From Firmicutes bacterium UBA5766 (GTDB lineage: Bacteria; Bacillota; Desulfotomaculia; Desulfotomaculales; Nap2-2B), in NCBI GenBank assembly GCA_002418775.1, contig DIEU01000058.1:1-64000 (forward strand): 64,000 nt of DNA, read 5' to 3'. Position numbers and translations under genes: made by a program. Shown here in pieces: positions 29,655 to 39,276 of this stretch. Every line of letters starts with the position of its first letter. Position 1 is the stretch's first letter. The notes beneath the pieces are model-generated. The model saw only the letters and a list, made by a program, of their open reading frames with translations. It did not search any database and was not told the DNA's origin.

Positions 29655-31178
29655 CTACTTTTTTTTATTCTTTTCAACTATTTTTGCTTCTTCCCACCAT
29701 ACATCCAACTCATCCAGGGAAAATTCGGAAATCTCCTTACCGCTGATCCGGACTTTTTCTTCAATATAATGGAAGCGGTTAGTAAATCTGTTTACCGTCC
29801 CGGAAAGGGCCACCTCAGAATCAACTCCGAGAAGGCGGGAGAGATTAGTCAGGGCGAAAAACAAGTCTCCGACTTCTGCTTCCATCTCATCAGGAGAGTT
29901 CTCCGCAATAGCCAAGGTCAGTTCTTTCAGTTCCTCCTTAACCTTTTCCATTGCCCCGCGGTAATCGGTCCAGTCAAACCCGGCCTTAGACGCCTTGGCT
30001 TGTACATCACCTGCCCGTACGATAGCCGGGAGGTATTTGGGGACCCCGTCTAAAATTGAATCCCCGGGAGTTGTTTTTTTCTCCCTGTTTTTGATCATTT
30101 CCCAGTTCAATTCTACTTCAGAGCTGTCCGCCACTACAACATTGCCAAATACATGGGGATGTCTTTCAATCATTTTTTTAATAATCCCGGCAATTACGTC
30201 ATTAAGATCGAAAGCGCCTTCCTCCCTGGCAATTTGGGAATGAAAAACAATTTGCAATAATAAGTCTCCCAGTTCCTCACATATTTTATACACATCTTCC
30301 TGCTCTATAGCGTCAACAACCTCATATGCCTCCTCCAGGACATACTTTCGCAGAGTCCTGTGTGTCTGCTCCCTGTCCCAGGGGCAGCCGTTCTCAGAAC
30401 GCAGGGTCTCCATTATCTCAACAAGCCGGTCCATGGGGCAGCGGGCTTTTACGGTTTCCGGACCGGGCGGCAGATAAATACTGGTCAGGTGATCTATCCA
30501 GTCCAGGCGGTCTATCCTGTACAGAGGATGCTCTTCAACTCTTTGAAGATCAGGGACTCCTGCGGCCCTGACAATAATAACCTTGTAATCGGGCGGATAG
30601 CTTTCCATCAGAACCAGCTTGATATCTGAGGCAACAAGACGGTTGTATACCTGAAGTATTATGTTTCCTATATTTGGCTGGGGAAGTTTTCCTTTAAAAG
30701 AGGAGCCGTCCAGAATAAGAAGTCCCTTTGAAGGGTCGATGTCTAAAGCTGCTATTGTGGCGTCAAGAAAGCTCATTGCCGGAATAACATCAACATCCAG
30801 GTTTAAGGAAGCCGCTTGCTGAACAATAAGCTCCACTGTTTCTTCCGCAACAAACGGGCTGCCCGGCACCGCATAAACAACAGATCCCCGGCCGGCCTGC
30901 TCAAGCACACCGGAAGCTATTTGTCTATAAACATCCTGAAAGTCAGTTCCGGCTTCATATAAGTTATCGAAAGTGTTGAAATTGATTCCCTGCTGCTTTA
31001 ACCACGGCACGACAGGATGCTCTCCTGTACGAAGAAGTATCCGCTCACCCTGCTTTAAGGCTTCCCAAACCATTAGGGGAATTTGCCCGGGATTCCCGGG
31101 ACCCAATCCCACAATCGTTATTCGGGCCTTTTGTTTGTGCGGTGCTTGGACCTCCCTCTGGCAAGACGCCGAAGACAT
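29655..31178 (-). CDS. mazG: TP-methylase/MazG fusion (YabN type)
   Basis: A 507-residue fusion: an N-terminal tetrapyrrole-methylase-like domain (about 15-235; ARITIVGLGPGNPGQIP, YAVPGSPFVAEETV) and two C-terminal MazG NTP-pyrophosphohydrolase repeats (about 250-370 and 400-490). The first repeat has the catalytic LEEAYEVVDAIE and EELGDLLLQIVFH, with a HPHVFG motif after it. MazG clears non-canonical NTPs; the fused domain's role is not settled. Full family length, same neighbourhood as yabN. Confidence 0.93.
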   Translation of the reverse strand: MSSASCQREVQAPHKQKARITIVGLGPGNPGQIPLMVWEALKQGERILLRTGEHPVVPWLKQQGINFNTFDNLYEAGTDFQDVYRQIASGVLEQAGRGSVVYAVPGSPFVAEETVELIVQQAASLNLDVDVIPAMSFLDATIAALDIDPSKGLLILDGSSFKGKLPQPNIGNIILQVYNRLVASDIKLVLMESYPPDYKVIIVRAAGVPDLQRVEEHPLYRIDRLDWIDHLTSIYLPPGPETVKARCPMDRLVEIMETLRSENGCPWDREQTHRTLRKYVLEEAYEVVDAIEQEDVYKICEELGDLLLQIVFHSQIAREEGAFDLNDVIAGIIKKMIERHPHVFGNVVVADSSEVELNWEMIKNREKKTTPGDSILDGVPKYLPAIVRAGDVQAKASKAGFDWTDYRGAMEKVKEELKELTLAIAENSPDEMEAEVGDLFFALTNLSRLLGVDSEVALSGTVNRFTNRFHYIEEKVRISGKEISEFSLDELDVWWEEAKIVEKNKKK

Positions 31179-31292
31179 TATTTTTTTCTCTCCTTTGCCC
31201 TCAAAAAGAAGGTTTTCGGTTATCTATCTTTTAACGAATGGATATACAAGCCCCTAATGGTAAGTAATTATTTGGTCGCTTAGAATCCTATT

Positions 31293-31317
31293 AAAAAAGT
31301 GGCCTCCGGCCACCTTT
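31293..31317 (-). terminator. Terminator of spoVT
   Basis: GTGGCC and GGCCAC around three bases, followed by six T on the minus strand, starting a few bases after the spoVT stop. An opposite C/T-rich run makes it partly bidirectional. Confidence 0.85.
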
Positions 31318-31321
31318 CTTT

Positions 31322-31882
31322 TTATTGCTCCATTTGTTTGGCTAAAAACCCGGCTGCCGTTTCGGCCAGTTTCAGCTCCAGCTCACCCATTCTTTTTTCC
31401 GGTTCCTTTGAAGCCAGAATTACAGCCCCGATAGGATCCCCGCCACAAATAATCGGCGCGATTACTTCTGAAGAATACTTGCATTCACCATTATCTATAA
31501 TCATACATTCTTTACAAAACGGATCCTCCCCGGGATTGTTAATCACCACTGTTCTGCGCTCTTCCATAGCCTTTTCAAGAGCAGGGCCAATCGGCTTATT
31601 AAGATATTCTTTCTTAGGAGCGCCGGCGGCGGCAATTATCGTATCCCGGTCAGCAATACAGGCGATATGCCCTAAAGCTTCATAAAGCGAATCGGCATAT
31701 TCTTTGGCAAAGTCCCCTAATTCCCCAATAGGTGAATATTTTTTTAGGATCACTTCACCTTCTCTGTCAACAAAAATCTCCAAAGGATCGCCCTCACGGA
31801 TACGTAAGGTTCTGCGGATCTCTTTCGGGATTACCACTCGACCCAAATCATCAATACGACGGACAATACCAGTTGCTTTCAC
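31322..31882 (-). CDS. spoVT: Stage V sporulation regulator SpoVT
   Basis: A 186-residue AbrB-family forespore regulator: an N-terminal swapped-hairpin DNA-binding domain (MKATGIVRRIDDLGRVVIP) and a C-terminal GAF-like domain (about 55-180). It tunes sigma-G genes. The GTG/ATG start follows GGAGGG. A sigma-G-type promoter lies 50-80 bases upstream (31935-31965), matching the known sigma-G control of spoVT. Confidence 0.96.
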   Translation of the reverse strand: MKATGIVRRIDDLGRVVIPKEIRRTLRIREGDPLEIFVDREGEVILKKYSPIGELGDFAKEYADSLYEALGHIACIADRDTIIAAAGAPKKEYLNKPIGPALEKAMEERRTVVINNPGEDPFCKECMIIDNGECKYSSEVIAPIICGGDPIGAVILASKEPEKRMGELELKLAETAAGFLAKQMEQ

Positions 31883-31934
31883 GGATCACCCTCCCTCCTT
31901 GTTTTTTAAAACTGAGCAATAGATCCTTTATTGA

Positions 31935-31965
31935 TAGTATATAACAAGGGAAAGATGGTTATTCA
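31935..31965 (-). promoter_or_regulatory. Candidate sigma-G promoter of spoVT
   Basis: On the minus strand, TGAATA (31965-31960), 18 bases, then TATACTA (31941-31935), close to the sigma-F/G consensus of GnATA and CATnnTA. It is the only such pair in the spacer. Confidence 0.5.
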
Positions 31966-32103
31966 TTTTTTACCAATACCTACGAAATAATTTTCAGGTT
32001 TCGGAAAAATCCAATGTTATTCGCTTTTAAGCAACTTCTATCCATATTCTAAATTATCCCTTTAGGTCAGGCAAGCTTTTATTTAGCAGGCTTCTTTTAA
32101 GGT

Positions 32104-35100
32104 TTACAAAAGGCGGCGCAGAAAGTCCTCAATAAAAGCCAGGTAACTGACAGGGTCCAAAGGAGAAATCCTCGTTTTCAACCTGATTTCAAATCCGTCG
32201 GAGTTGCTGAATTTGACCTGATTTTGATAATGGCGGACAATATCGACCAGTTTTTCACCGCTTAAGGAGTGCTGGCCGTGAAACTGCATCCGGTAGCCGC
32301 CTGCATGTCCGGTAAGGTTTTTTACCCCAACCTGACTGGCCAGAGCTTTGGACCTCGCGATCATTAAAAGGTTGCGCACCGGCTCCGGCTGATCCCCGTA
32401 ACGGTCAACCAGTTCTTCCTCCAGGTCCAGCGCCTCATCCTCCCTGCGGAAGGAGGCCAGACGGCGGTATAGATCAATTTTTTGATCGGGGTCAGGAACA
32501 TAGCTGCCCGGAATATAAGCCTCAACAGGCATTTCTACGGAGGTGTCAACCGGACGAACGACAGTTTCACCTTTGGCTTCCAGGACAGCCTCTTCCAGCA
32601 AACGGCAGTAAAGTTCAAATCCGACTGCAGCGATATGGCCGTGCTGTTCAGGCCCAAGCAAATTTCCTGCGCCGCGGATTTCCAAATCCTTCATGGCTAT
32701 TTTATAACCGGAACCAAACTCTGTAAACTCACGAATCGCCGCCAGCCTTTTTTCCGCCACTTCGGAAATAATCCGGTTCCTGGGAAAAGTAAAGTAAGCA
32801 TAGGCCAGTTTGTTTGACCTGCCCACTCTCCCGCGAAGCTGGTATAACTGGGCAAGACCGAGATTTTGCGCATCCTTGACAATCAGTGTATTTACATTCG
32901 ATATATCCATCCCGTTTTCAATAATCGTTGTACAGACTAAAACATCATATTCGTAATTAACGAAATCAAACATAACCTGCTCCAGTTCATCTTCACGCAT
33001 CTGACCGTGGGCAACGGTGATCCTTGCCTCGGGAACAAGCCCCTGCAGCCAACAGGCGACGCTGTCAAGGTCGACAATCCTGTTGTGGACAAAATAAACC
33101 TGGCCCCGGCGTCCAATTTCCCTGCGGATTGCCTCCCTGATCAGCACGGCGTCTTCTTCAAGGACATAGGTCTGAACAGGAAAACGGTTCTCGGGCGGGG
33201 TCTGAATCAGACTTGTGTCACGCACGCCAACCATCGACATATGCAGGGTGCGGGGAATTGGAGTAGCTGTCAGGGTAAGCACATCAACATTTTCCTTTAT
33301 TTTCTTGAGCCTTTCTTTATGAGCAACCCCAAAACGCTGCTCTTCATCAACTACAACCAGGCCCAAATCTTTGAAAACAATGTCTTCCTGAACGAGGCGG
33401 TGAGTGCCGATGACTATATCCACCTTACCGGAGCTTAAATCGGAAATTACCTGCCTTTGTTCCTGGGCGGAACGAAACCTGCTGAGCATTTCAACTGAAA
33501 CCGGAAAACCGTTGAAACGATCCGTAAAGGTATTGTAGTGCTGCTGGGCAAGAATAGTAGTAGGGACCAGTACGGCAACCTGCTTTCCCTCCGTGACAGC
33601 CTTGAAGGCGGCCCTTAAAGCAACCTCTGTTTTACCGTAGCCGACATCACCGCATAGCAATCTGTCCATCGGCCTTACTTTTTCCATATCAGCTTTAACT
33701 TCCTCAACGGTCCTCAGCTGATCGGGGGTCTCTTCATAAGGAAAAGAAGCCTCAAATTCGCGCTGCCAAACAGTGTCAGGATTAAAAGCATACCCGGGCA
33801 GTTTTTGGCGGGCGGCGTATAAAGCCAGCAGTTCCCCCGCCATTTCACGAACAGCTTCTTTTACCCTGCCCTTGACACGAGACCACTCGCTCCCACCCAA
33901 ACGTGACAACCGGGGAATCTCCGCTTCCGCGCCAAGGTATTTTTGGACGAGGCCTACCTGATCCGTCGGCACATACAGCCTGTCTTCCCCAGCGTACTGA
34001 ACAAGCAGGTACTCCTTTTGAATACTCTCTATTTCCAGGGAGACTATTCCCTGGTAACGGCCGATTCCATGATTTTGATGAACCACAAAATCGCCGATCT
34101 TTAAATCGGCAAACGATTCCAGGTGTTTTGAGCGCCGTGGCCGCTCCCTTTGATTTTTCACCGGGCGGCTGAAAATTTCTTTTTCCGTAATCACCACCAG
34201 GTTACAGGAAATAAACTCAAATCCCTCTTTTAAAGCGCCTGTTGTTAGAACAACCTGTCCGGACTTTAATTCCTGATTCAGGTCTTCTGTTGTAAAGGGG
34301 TTAATTCCGGCGTCAATTAAGGATTCCTGCAGATGGAGGGCGCGTTTTTTGCCTCCAATTACCAGGACAATTAAGTAGTTCATTTTAATAAAATGTTTTA
34401 TTTCCTCAAAAAGAGTTTCCAAATGCCCGTGAAAAACCCTTTTGCTCCTTGCAGTAAAAGACACAATGTTTTGGAAAATCACGTCCTGTGATTGCCTTTG
34501 CAGCAAAAACAGGCAGATAATCCGGAAACGGCTTAAAGCCTCCTCAATATAGCGCCAGTCAACGTAACCGCCGGACTGCATGGAAAGAACCTTTCCGTTC
34601 ATCATCAGTTCCGTATAGATCTGTTCCCGTTCCTTGCCGATACTTTCAACAATTTCTTTTATTCTTACCGGATCATCCACGAAGACTGGACAGTCTGCGG
34701 GCAAATAATCAAACAGAGTTACAGGCCGGGGGTAAAAATAGGGCAGCAACTGCTCCCATCCCGGTGAATAAAATCCCTCCTGCAGTTGCAGGATAATTGC
34801 TTCAGCAAACTCAACGAGGTTATCGCCCGCTTCACTGGAACCGGCCCGCTTAGGTTTGTTCAACTGGTTCTGATAATCAGCTTCTATCCTTTTTAACGCC
34901 GCTGCCCTGATTTCCTTATTGGATACCAATTCCCTGGCGGTAAAGAAGGTTATTTCCTGAACGTTCTCTTCAGACCTCTGAGATTCCTCATCGAAAAACC
35001 TGATTGAATCCACTTCTTCGTCAAAAAATTCTATCCTGAAAGGACGCTTAAAATTTAAGGGAAATATATCAATAATACCGCCCCTGCTGCTGAATTGACC

Positions 35101-35613
35101 CCTTCCCTCAACCAAATCAACATATTCATAACCAAAGTCTAAAAGCCTGAGCTTGAGTTCCCTCAAATCAACCTTTTCCCCAACTTTTATACGGATTTTT
35201 GTATTCAGGAAAACATCCGGCGGGGACAGCCTTCTCAGCAGGGCTTCGATTGGGGAAACAACAATCACGTTATCTCCCCCGCCCAATGCTCCCAGAACCT
35301 CCAGCCTCCGGGAAGGCGCCTCCTGGTCGTGGGCCAGAACCTGAAAGGGCAGCAACTGCCAGGTAGGGAAATAGCAAATCCTGCTTTCGGGTAAGAAAGC
35401 AGCAAGTTCATCAACCAGGGCAATCGCTTCGGCGTCCCCGGGCGTCACAACCAGTACCGGGACATTCCGCCGGCGTGCAATTCCCCCGATCAAGAAACTT
35501 CGCTGGGAACCCGACAGACCAATAACCGCTTGACGTTTAAGTTGCTTGTCCAGACCCTGGCTTAATCTCTTAAATTGATCCGTTTGCATTAAAGGTTGGA
35601 ATAATCCCTGCAT
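32104..35613 (-). CDS. mfd: Transcription-repair coupling factor Mfd
   Basis: Displaces stalled RNA polymerase at lesions and recruits UvrA. The 1169 residues are full length: UvrB-like N-terminal part, RNA-polymerase-interaction CarD-like domain (near FVVHQNHGIGRYQGI), RecG-like helicase motor (Walker A GDVGYGKTE, DEEQ box VVDEEQRFG, motif GRVGRS) and TRCF C-terminal domain. It starts the spore/division cluster, 220 bp upstream of spoVT. The start is ATG 35613; a second ATG follows 30 bases later. Confidence 0.97.
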   Translation of the reverse strand: MQGLFQPLMQTDQFKRLSQGLDKQLKRQAVIGLSGSQRSFLIGGIARRRNVPVLVVTPGDAEAIALVDELAAFLPESRICYFPTWQLLPFQVLAHDQEAPSRRLEVLGALGGGDNVIVVSPIEALLRRLSPPDVFLNTKIRIKVGEKVDLRELKLRLLDFGYEYVDLVEGRGQFSSRGGIIDIFPLNFKRPFRIEFFDEEVDSIRFFDEESQRSEENVQEITFFTARELVSNKEIRAAALKRIEADYQNQLNKPKRAGSSEAGDNLVEFAEAIILQLQEGFYSPGWEQLLPYFYPRPVTLFDYLPADCPVFVDDPVRIKEIVESIGKEREQIYTELMMNGKVLSMQSGGYVDWRYIEEALSRFRIICLFLLQRQSQDVIFQNIVSFTARSKRVFHGHLETLFEEIKHFIKMNYLIVLVIGGKKRALHLQESLIDAGINPFTTEDLNQELKSGQVVLTTGALKEGFEFISCNLVVITEKEIFSRPVKNQRERPRRSKHLESFADLKIGDFVVHQNHGIGRYQGIVSLEIESIQKEYLLVQYAGEDRLYVPTDQVGLVQKYLGAEAEIPRLSRLGGSEWSRVKGRVKEAVREMAGELLALYAARQKLPGYAFNPDTVWQREFEASFPYEETPDQLRTVEEVKADMEKVRPMDRLLCGDVGYGKTEVALRAAFKAVTEGKQVAVLVPTTILAQQHYNTFTDRFNGFPVSVEMLSRFRSAQEQRQVISDLSSGKVDIVIGTHRLVQEDIVFKDLGLVVVDEEQRFGVAHKERLKKIKENVDVLTLTATPIPRTLHMSMVGVRDTSLIQTPPENRFPVQTYVLEEDAVLIREAIRREIGRRGQVYFVHNRIVDLDSVACWLQGLVPEARITVAHGQMREDELEQVMFDFVNYEYDVLVCTTIIENGMDISNVNTLIVKDAQNLGLAQLYQLRGRVGRSNKLAYAYFTFPRNRIISEVAEKRLAAIREFTEFGSGYKIAMKDLEIRGAGNLLGPEQHGHIAAVGFELYCRLLEEAVLEAKGETVVRPVDTSVEMPVEAYIPGSYVPDPDQKIDLYRRLASFRREDEALDLEEELVDRYGDQPEPVRNLLMIARSKALASQVGVKNLTGHAGGYRMQFHGQHSLSGEKLVDIVRHYQNQVKFSNSDGFEIRLKTRISPLDPVSYLAFIEDFLRRLL

Positions 35614-35974
35614 TTGATTCCCTTCCGGTGTGAAAAGGCATTATTAAAGGAGCTTTAGCAGGCTTCACTAAAGAGCACGCGCCAAAACAAGGACAAAGAA
35701 GTATTTATCCCTTAGCTATACTATAAACTATATTACAAACAGTATAAAAAGTGACCTGAATCTTAACCAATTTTATCTTGCGCTTCACCTGCAAGTCAAG
35801 AAAAAAGCCCCGAATTGTTTATTTATGGTATATTCCTACAAATCAGGCTGTATTTATATATTATCGGTAAATTCTACCTGCTTTATACCGTGTTGCGCCT
35901 TACAGATTTGTTTGACTTAAATAAGCGCTTCTGATACCATCAGGTAATAGACTTTTCGGAATGAGGTGTAGATT
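35614..35974. other. Divergent promoter region between mfd and purC-like gene
   Basis: An A/T-rich 360 bp. A sigma-A promoter for the plus-strand gene is visible at 35912-35940. The mfd side has several TATA-rich stretches but no convincing -35/-10 pair. No coding frame or RNA was recognised. Confidence 0.6.
35912..35940 (+). promoter_or_regulatory. Promoter of purC-like gene
   Basis: TTGACT (35912-35917), 17-base spacer, TACCAT (35935-35940); the start codon is 35 bases downstream. Confidence 0.55.
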
Positions 35975-36997
35975 TTGGGCAGTGTGAAGGACCTTACAGT
36001 TTGTACGCCGGCTGTTAAAGACCGCAGCGGAACCGGCATTTTCTCATTTTCAGACCGGTACTCTGTTTTTGACTGGGGGGAAATGCCGGATCAAATCGAA
36101 AACAAAGGCGCTTCCCTTTGCCTTGTAAGCGCATATTTTTTTGAACGGCTTCAGGAAAAGGGAATCAAAACACACTATCTTGGGGTTATTGAAAATGGAG
36201 AGACAAAAAGGCTGTCCGAACTGTCCGGTCCGTCTAATTCCATGAAAGTAAGCCTGCTCAGGGTTATCGAACCCACAATAAAAAATAACGAATATGATTA
36301 TTCGGCTTACCGTTTGGAAGGAGCCAATTTTCTTATCCCCCTGGAAATAATCTACCGGCGTTCACTGCCGGAAGGTTCCAGCGTGTTTAAAAGGATTAAG
36401 GAAGGCGGCTTAAAACCTGAAGACCTCGGATTGAAAGACACGCCCGCGCCTGGCACGGTCCTCGAAAAACCTTTCCTTGACGTTTCGACCAAACTGGAGT
36501 CAAGCGACCGCTATATCGACTGGAACACGGCAATGAAGATTGCCGGCCTGGATAATCAAGAAATTGAAGATATAAAGAGAATAACCGTTTACATAAGTGA
36601 ACTGATCACTCAAGAAGCAGGCAGGCTGGGACTAAATAATGAAGATGGAAAAATCGAAATCGGATTTGATGAAAATAGAAAACTAACTATTGTTGATGTA
36701 ATGGGCACGCTGGATGAATGCCGCTTTACTTTTCAGGGAGTTCCCGTCAGCAAAGAAATAGCCAGGATTTATTACAGGAACACGGACTGGTACCGGCGCA
36801 TTGAAGAAGCCAAGAAAAGAAATAGCATAACCTGGAAAGATGATTTTCAGGTTATGCCTCCAAAACTACCGGCAAGGCTGAAAGACCTTATCGGGCTGCT
36901 TTACTGCGCCTACGCCAATGAAATAACAGGCAGGGAGTGGTTCGCAAACATTCCTCCCTTAAAGGAGATCGTCCGCGAGGCAAGCGAATTTATTTAA
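35975..36997 (+). CDS. Divergent SAICAR synthetase (PurC-like)
   Basis: A 340-residue protein of the SAICAR synthetase fold, which joins CAIR and aspartate with ATP in purine synthesis. Recognisable blocks are DRYSVFDWGEMPDQIENKGA (the DRxSxFD motif), PLEIIYRRSLPEGSS, and KIEIGFDENRKLTIVDVMGT with LDECRF, replacing the usual DExxTPDSSR by D-V-M-G-T-L-D-E-C-R. It is about 100 residues longer than standard PurC and has no purine genes beside it. The TTG start has GAGGTG six bases upstream. It may be the sole PurC of the organism or a paralogue with another acid substrate. Its neighbour sigK is 67 bp downstream. Confidence 0.75.
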   Translation: MGSVKDLTVCTPAVKDRSGTGIFSFSDRYSVFDWGEMPDQIENKGASLCLVSAYFFERLQEKGIKTHYLGVIENGETKRLSELSGPSNSMKVSLLRVIEPTIKNNEYDYSAYRLEGANFLIPLEIIYRRSLPEGSSVFKRIKEGGLKPEDLGLKDTPAPGTVLEKPFLDVSTKLESSDRYIDWNTAMKIAGLDNQEIEDIKRITVYISELITQEAGRLGLNNEDGKIEIGFDENRKLTIVDVMGTLDECRFTFQGVPVSKEIARIYYRNTDWYRRIEEAKKRNSITWKDDFQVMPPKLPARLKDLIGLLYCAYANEITGREWFANIPPLKEIVREASEFI

Positions 36998-37079
36998 AAA
37001 ATATTATCCGGACAGACACTCTTTTAAAGCCATCTCCATAATATTAAATGCATTTTAATATTTTATGGGAGGTGGCATA

Positions 37080-37787
37080 GTGCTACCAGGCTTATGGACC
37101 TTGGCAGTTCTGTCGTTAGTAAATGGTCTTTTGCTGCTGGTATCATACATTGCCAACAATACTTTTCCTCAGCCTCTTTCCGAAGAAGAGGAAAAGAAAT
37201 GCCTGGTTCAACTTACCAAAGGAAGCGAGGAGGCAAGAAACAAGCTCACTGAACACAACCTAAGGCTTGTAGCGCATATCGTAAAAAAATACGACAATAC
37301 CGGTGAGGATTTAGACGACTTAATATCAATCGGGACAATAGGATTGATTAAGGCGATTAAAACATTCAACTCTTCAAAGGGAACACGTCTGGCAACCTAT
37401 GCGGCGCGCTGCATCGATAATGAAATATTGATGCACCTGAGATTTATCAAGAAAGTACGCTCGGAAGTTTCGCTTTATGACCCTATAGGGCTGGATAAGG
37501 AAGGAAACGAGATCACTTTAATTGATGTACTTGGTACTCACTCGGAAATTGTTGCTGAGACAGTAGAAAACCTTTTCGAGAGAAAAAGGCTGCTGGAAAA
37601 AGTATGCAAACTAAACAAAAGGGAAAAGAAAGTGCTGGAACTTCGCTTCGGCCTGGGAAGCGGCAGGCATGACACACAGCGTGAAATAGCCAAGAAACTT
37701 GGAATATCGCGATCGTATGTATCGCGAATTGAGAAACGTGCGTTGAGTAAATTAACAAAGGAATTTAACGCCGAGGGCTGCCAGTAA
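37080..37787 (+). CDS. sigK: RNA polymerase sporulation factor sigma-K
   Basis: Late mother-cell sigma factor. From the GTG at 37080 (GGGAGGTGG upstream) it has 235 residues: a hydrophobic pro-sequence (VLPGLWTLAVLSLVNGLLLL), region 2 (LTEHNLRLVAHIVKKY, DLISIGTIGLIKAI) and region 4 (GISRSYVSRIEKRA). The gene is continuous, with no skin-type element. The long pro-segment implies control by SpoIVF-type proteolysis. An AATATTAAA/TTTTAATATT palindrome precedes it. Confidence 0.95.
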   Translation: MLPGLWTLAVLSLVNGLLLLVSYIANNTFPQPLSEEEEKKCLVQLTKGSEEARNKLTEHNLRLVAHIVKKYDNTGEDLDDLISIGTIGLIKAIKTFNSSKGTRLATYAARCIDNEILMHLRFIKKVRSEVSLYDPIGLDKEGNEITLIDVLGTHSEIVAETVENLFERKRLLEKVCKLNKREKKVLELRFGLGSGRHDTQREIAKKLGISRSYVSRIEKRALSKLTKEFNAEGCQ

Positions 37788-37804
37788 AGCAGCCCTTTGT
37801 TTTA
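37774..37804 (+). terminator. Terminator of sigK
   Basis: AGGGCTGC and GCAGCCCT pair around seven bases, followed by TTGTTTTAT. The sigK stop codon lies in the loop, so terminator and coding end overlap. It faces the convergent sugar-transferase gene. Confidence 0.85.
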
Positions 37805-37816
37805 TAAAATCCTTTT

Positions 37817-39190
37817 TTATGGGGCCTGATGGCTGATCTTCTTATTGCTTTTTTCGTTTAAGCCGCTTGCCGTCTCTCCGCCAATAGCCACGGGGATAGT
37901 CTGCAGAATAATCTTTAAATCCAGTACCGGAGAATAATGCCGTATATAGTAAAGGTCGAACCTTAATTTGTCTTCCGCTGAAGTGGTATACTTTCCAAAA
38001 ACCTGAGCCATTCCTGTAAGACCAGGTTTTACAAGATAACGGTACTGATAATCCGGCAATTCGTTGACAAACTGTTCAACGAAGAAGGATCTTTCCGGCC
38101 TTGGCCCCACGATGCTCATATCTCCTTTAATAACATTTAATAATTGAGGCAGTTCATCCAGCCGGGTAGACCTTAAAAATTTACCCGCACGGGTTATCCG
38201 GGGATCCTTTTCAGCCGATAAAACGGGCCCGGTGTGTTTCTCTGCATCGTGAACCATAGTGCGAAACTTATACAGTAAAAATGGTTTCCCTTTCAGTCCT
38301 ATCCGCTCCTGTATATAGAACACCGGCCCCGGAGAACTCACCGCAACAACAACAACGCAGGCGACCAGAACCGGTGCCATGATAATAAAGCATAATAACG
38401 CGAAAAATAAGTCAGTCCCTCTTTTTGCAGCCTTCTGCAATATTGATAACCGAATGTCCCGAACCTCGACAACAGGCAGGTCATTAAGCTGGAGCATGCT
38501 GCCGCGGCTAAGCATTATATCATACAGGTCCGGCACTAGAAAAGCTTCCCGGCGCGCTTCCAGGCAAGCTGTCAAAACTTTGGCCTTGATCTCCCGGGAA
38601 ATCAAGGGTGAAAGTAAAACTGCGTTAGCCTTCTTTAGCAAAACTGGAAGCTGATCAATATCTTCCGGTGAAATCACCTGCTGAATTCCAAACCAGGACC
38701 CTGGCGGGCAGACCAACTTTTCAAGCATCCCCGGAACTTCCAGGTCGCGTCCGATAACCAGCAACTCCTGCCGCCCGTATAACCAGCGTTCGAAATACCA
38801 AAAGAGATACCTCCAGACACAGATTAGCAGCGCCTGGATGAACATAGCCAGGATTAACACACTGCGCGGAAAGGCAAAACCACGAAACCAGAAAGTAAGC
38901 GCCATGGTTATTATCATAACACCAGCTATACCGGTAACGACCCCCCCGATCATGGATAAGGGTCCGTTCCGACGCCCCCGGTATAGGCCCAGCCCGCCGA
39001 ACAGAACCAGGGTTGCCGTTCCAATCCAGGGGAAAACTCTGATGAACGGCTGCCAGTTAAATACCGGCACTTCAACAGGGAAGCGAATGACAAAAGCAAG
39101 AAAGTACCCCAGGAAAACCAGCAGCAAATCTCCGGCGGCCAGCAGATAAGGCAGAAAAGGTTTTAGTATTCGCATTTTAAACATATTCAT
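37817..39190 (-). CDS. Polyprenyl-phosphate sugar phosphotransferase
   Basis: A 457-residue WbaP/WcaJ-type enzyme that starts surface polysaccharide repeats by moving a sugar-1-phosphate onto undecaprenyl phosphate. Four N-terminal membrane helices (15-125), a Rossmann-like middle part (140-235), then a membrane helix and the catalytic domain (about 255-450): PVFYIQERIGLKGKPF, YKFRTMVHDAE, STRLDELPQLLNVIKGDMS and VGPRPE. It opens the polysaccharide locus with a glycosyltransferase and ligase upstream. Sugar specificity cannot be read. Confidence 0.92.
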   Translation of the reverse strand: MNMFKMRILKPFLPYLLAAGDLLLVFLGYFLAFVIRFPVEVPVFNWQPFIRVFPWIGTATLVLFGGLGLYRGRRNGPLSMIGGVVTGIAGVMIITMALTFWFRGFAFPRSVLILAMFIQALLICVWRYLFWYFERWLYGRQELLVIGRDLEVPGMLEKLVCPPGSWFGIQQVISPEDIDQLPVLLKKANAVLLSPLISREIKAKVLTACLEARREAFLVPDLYDIMLSRGSMLQLNDLPVVEVRDIRLSILQKAAKRGTDLFFALLCFIIMAPVLVACVVVVAVSSPGPVFYIQERIGLKGKPFLLYKFRTMVHDAEKHTGPVLSAEKDPRITRAGKFLRSTRLDELPQLLNVIKGDMSIVGPRPERSFFVEQFVNELPDYQYRYLVKPGLTGMAQVFGKYTTSAEDKLRFDLYYIRHYSPVLDLKIILQTIPVAIGGETASGLNEKSNKKISHQAP

Positions 39191-39276
39191 AACTAGAGTT
39201 ATTTTAACTTATGCAGGCGGGAATCTTAAGTTAATTTATCCTGAAAATTATTATCCTGAAAATAACTACCCTACCT

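Noticed and set aside
37080..37787. Possible skin-type element splitting sigK
   Set aside because: The sigma-K frame is continuous through regions 2 and 4, with no recombinase or interruption.
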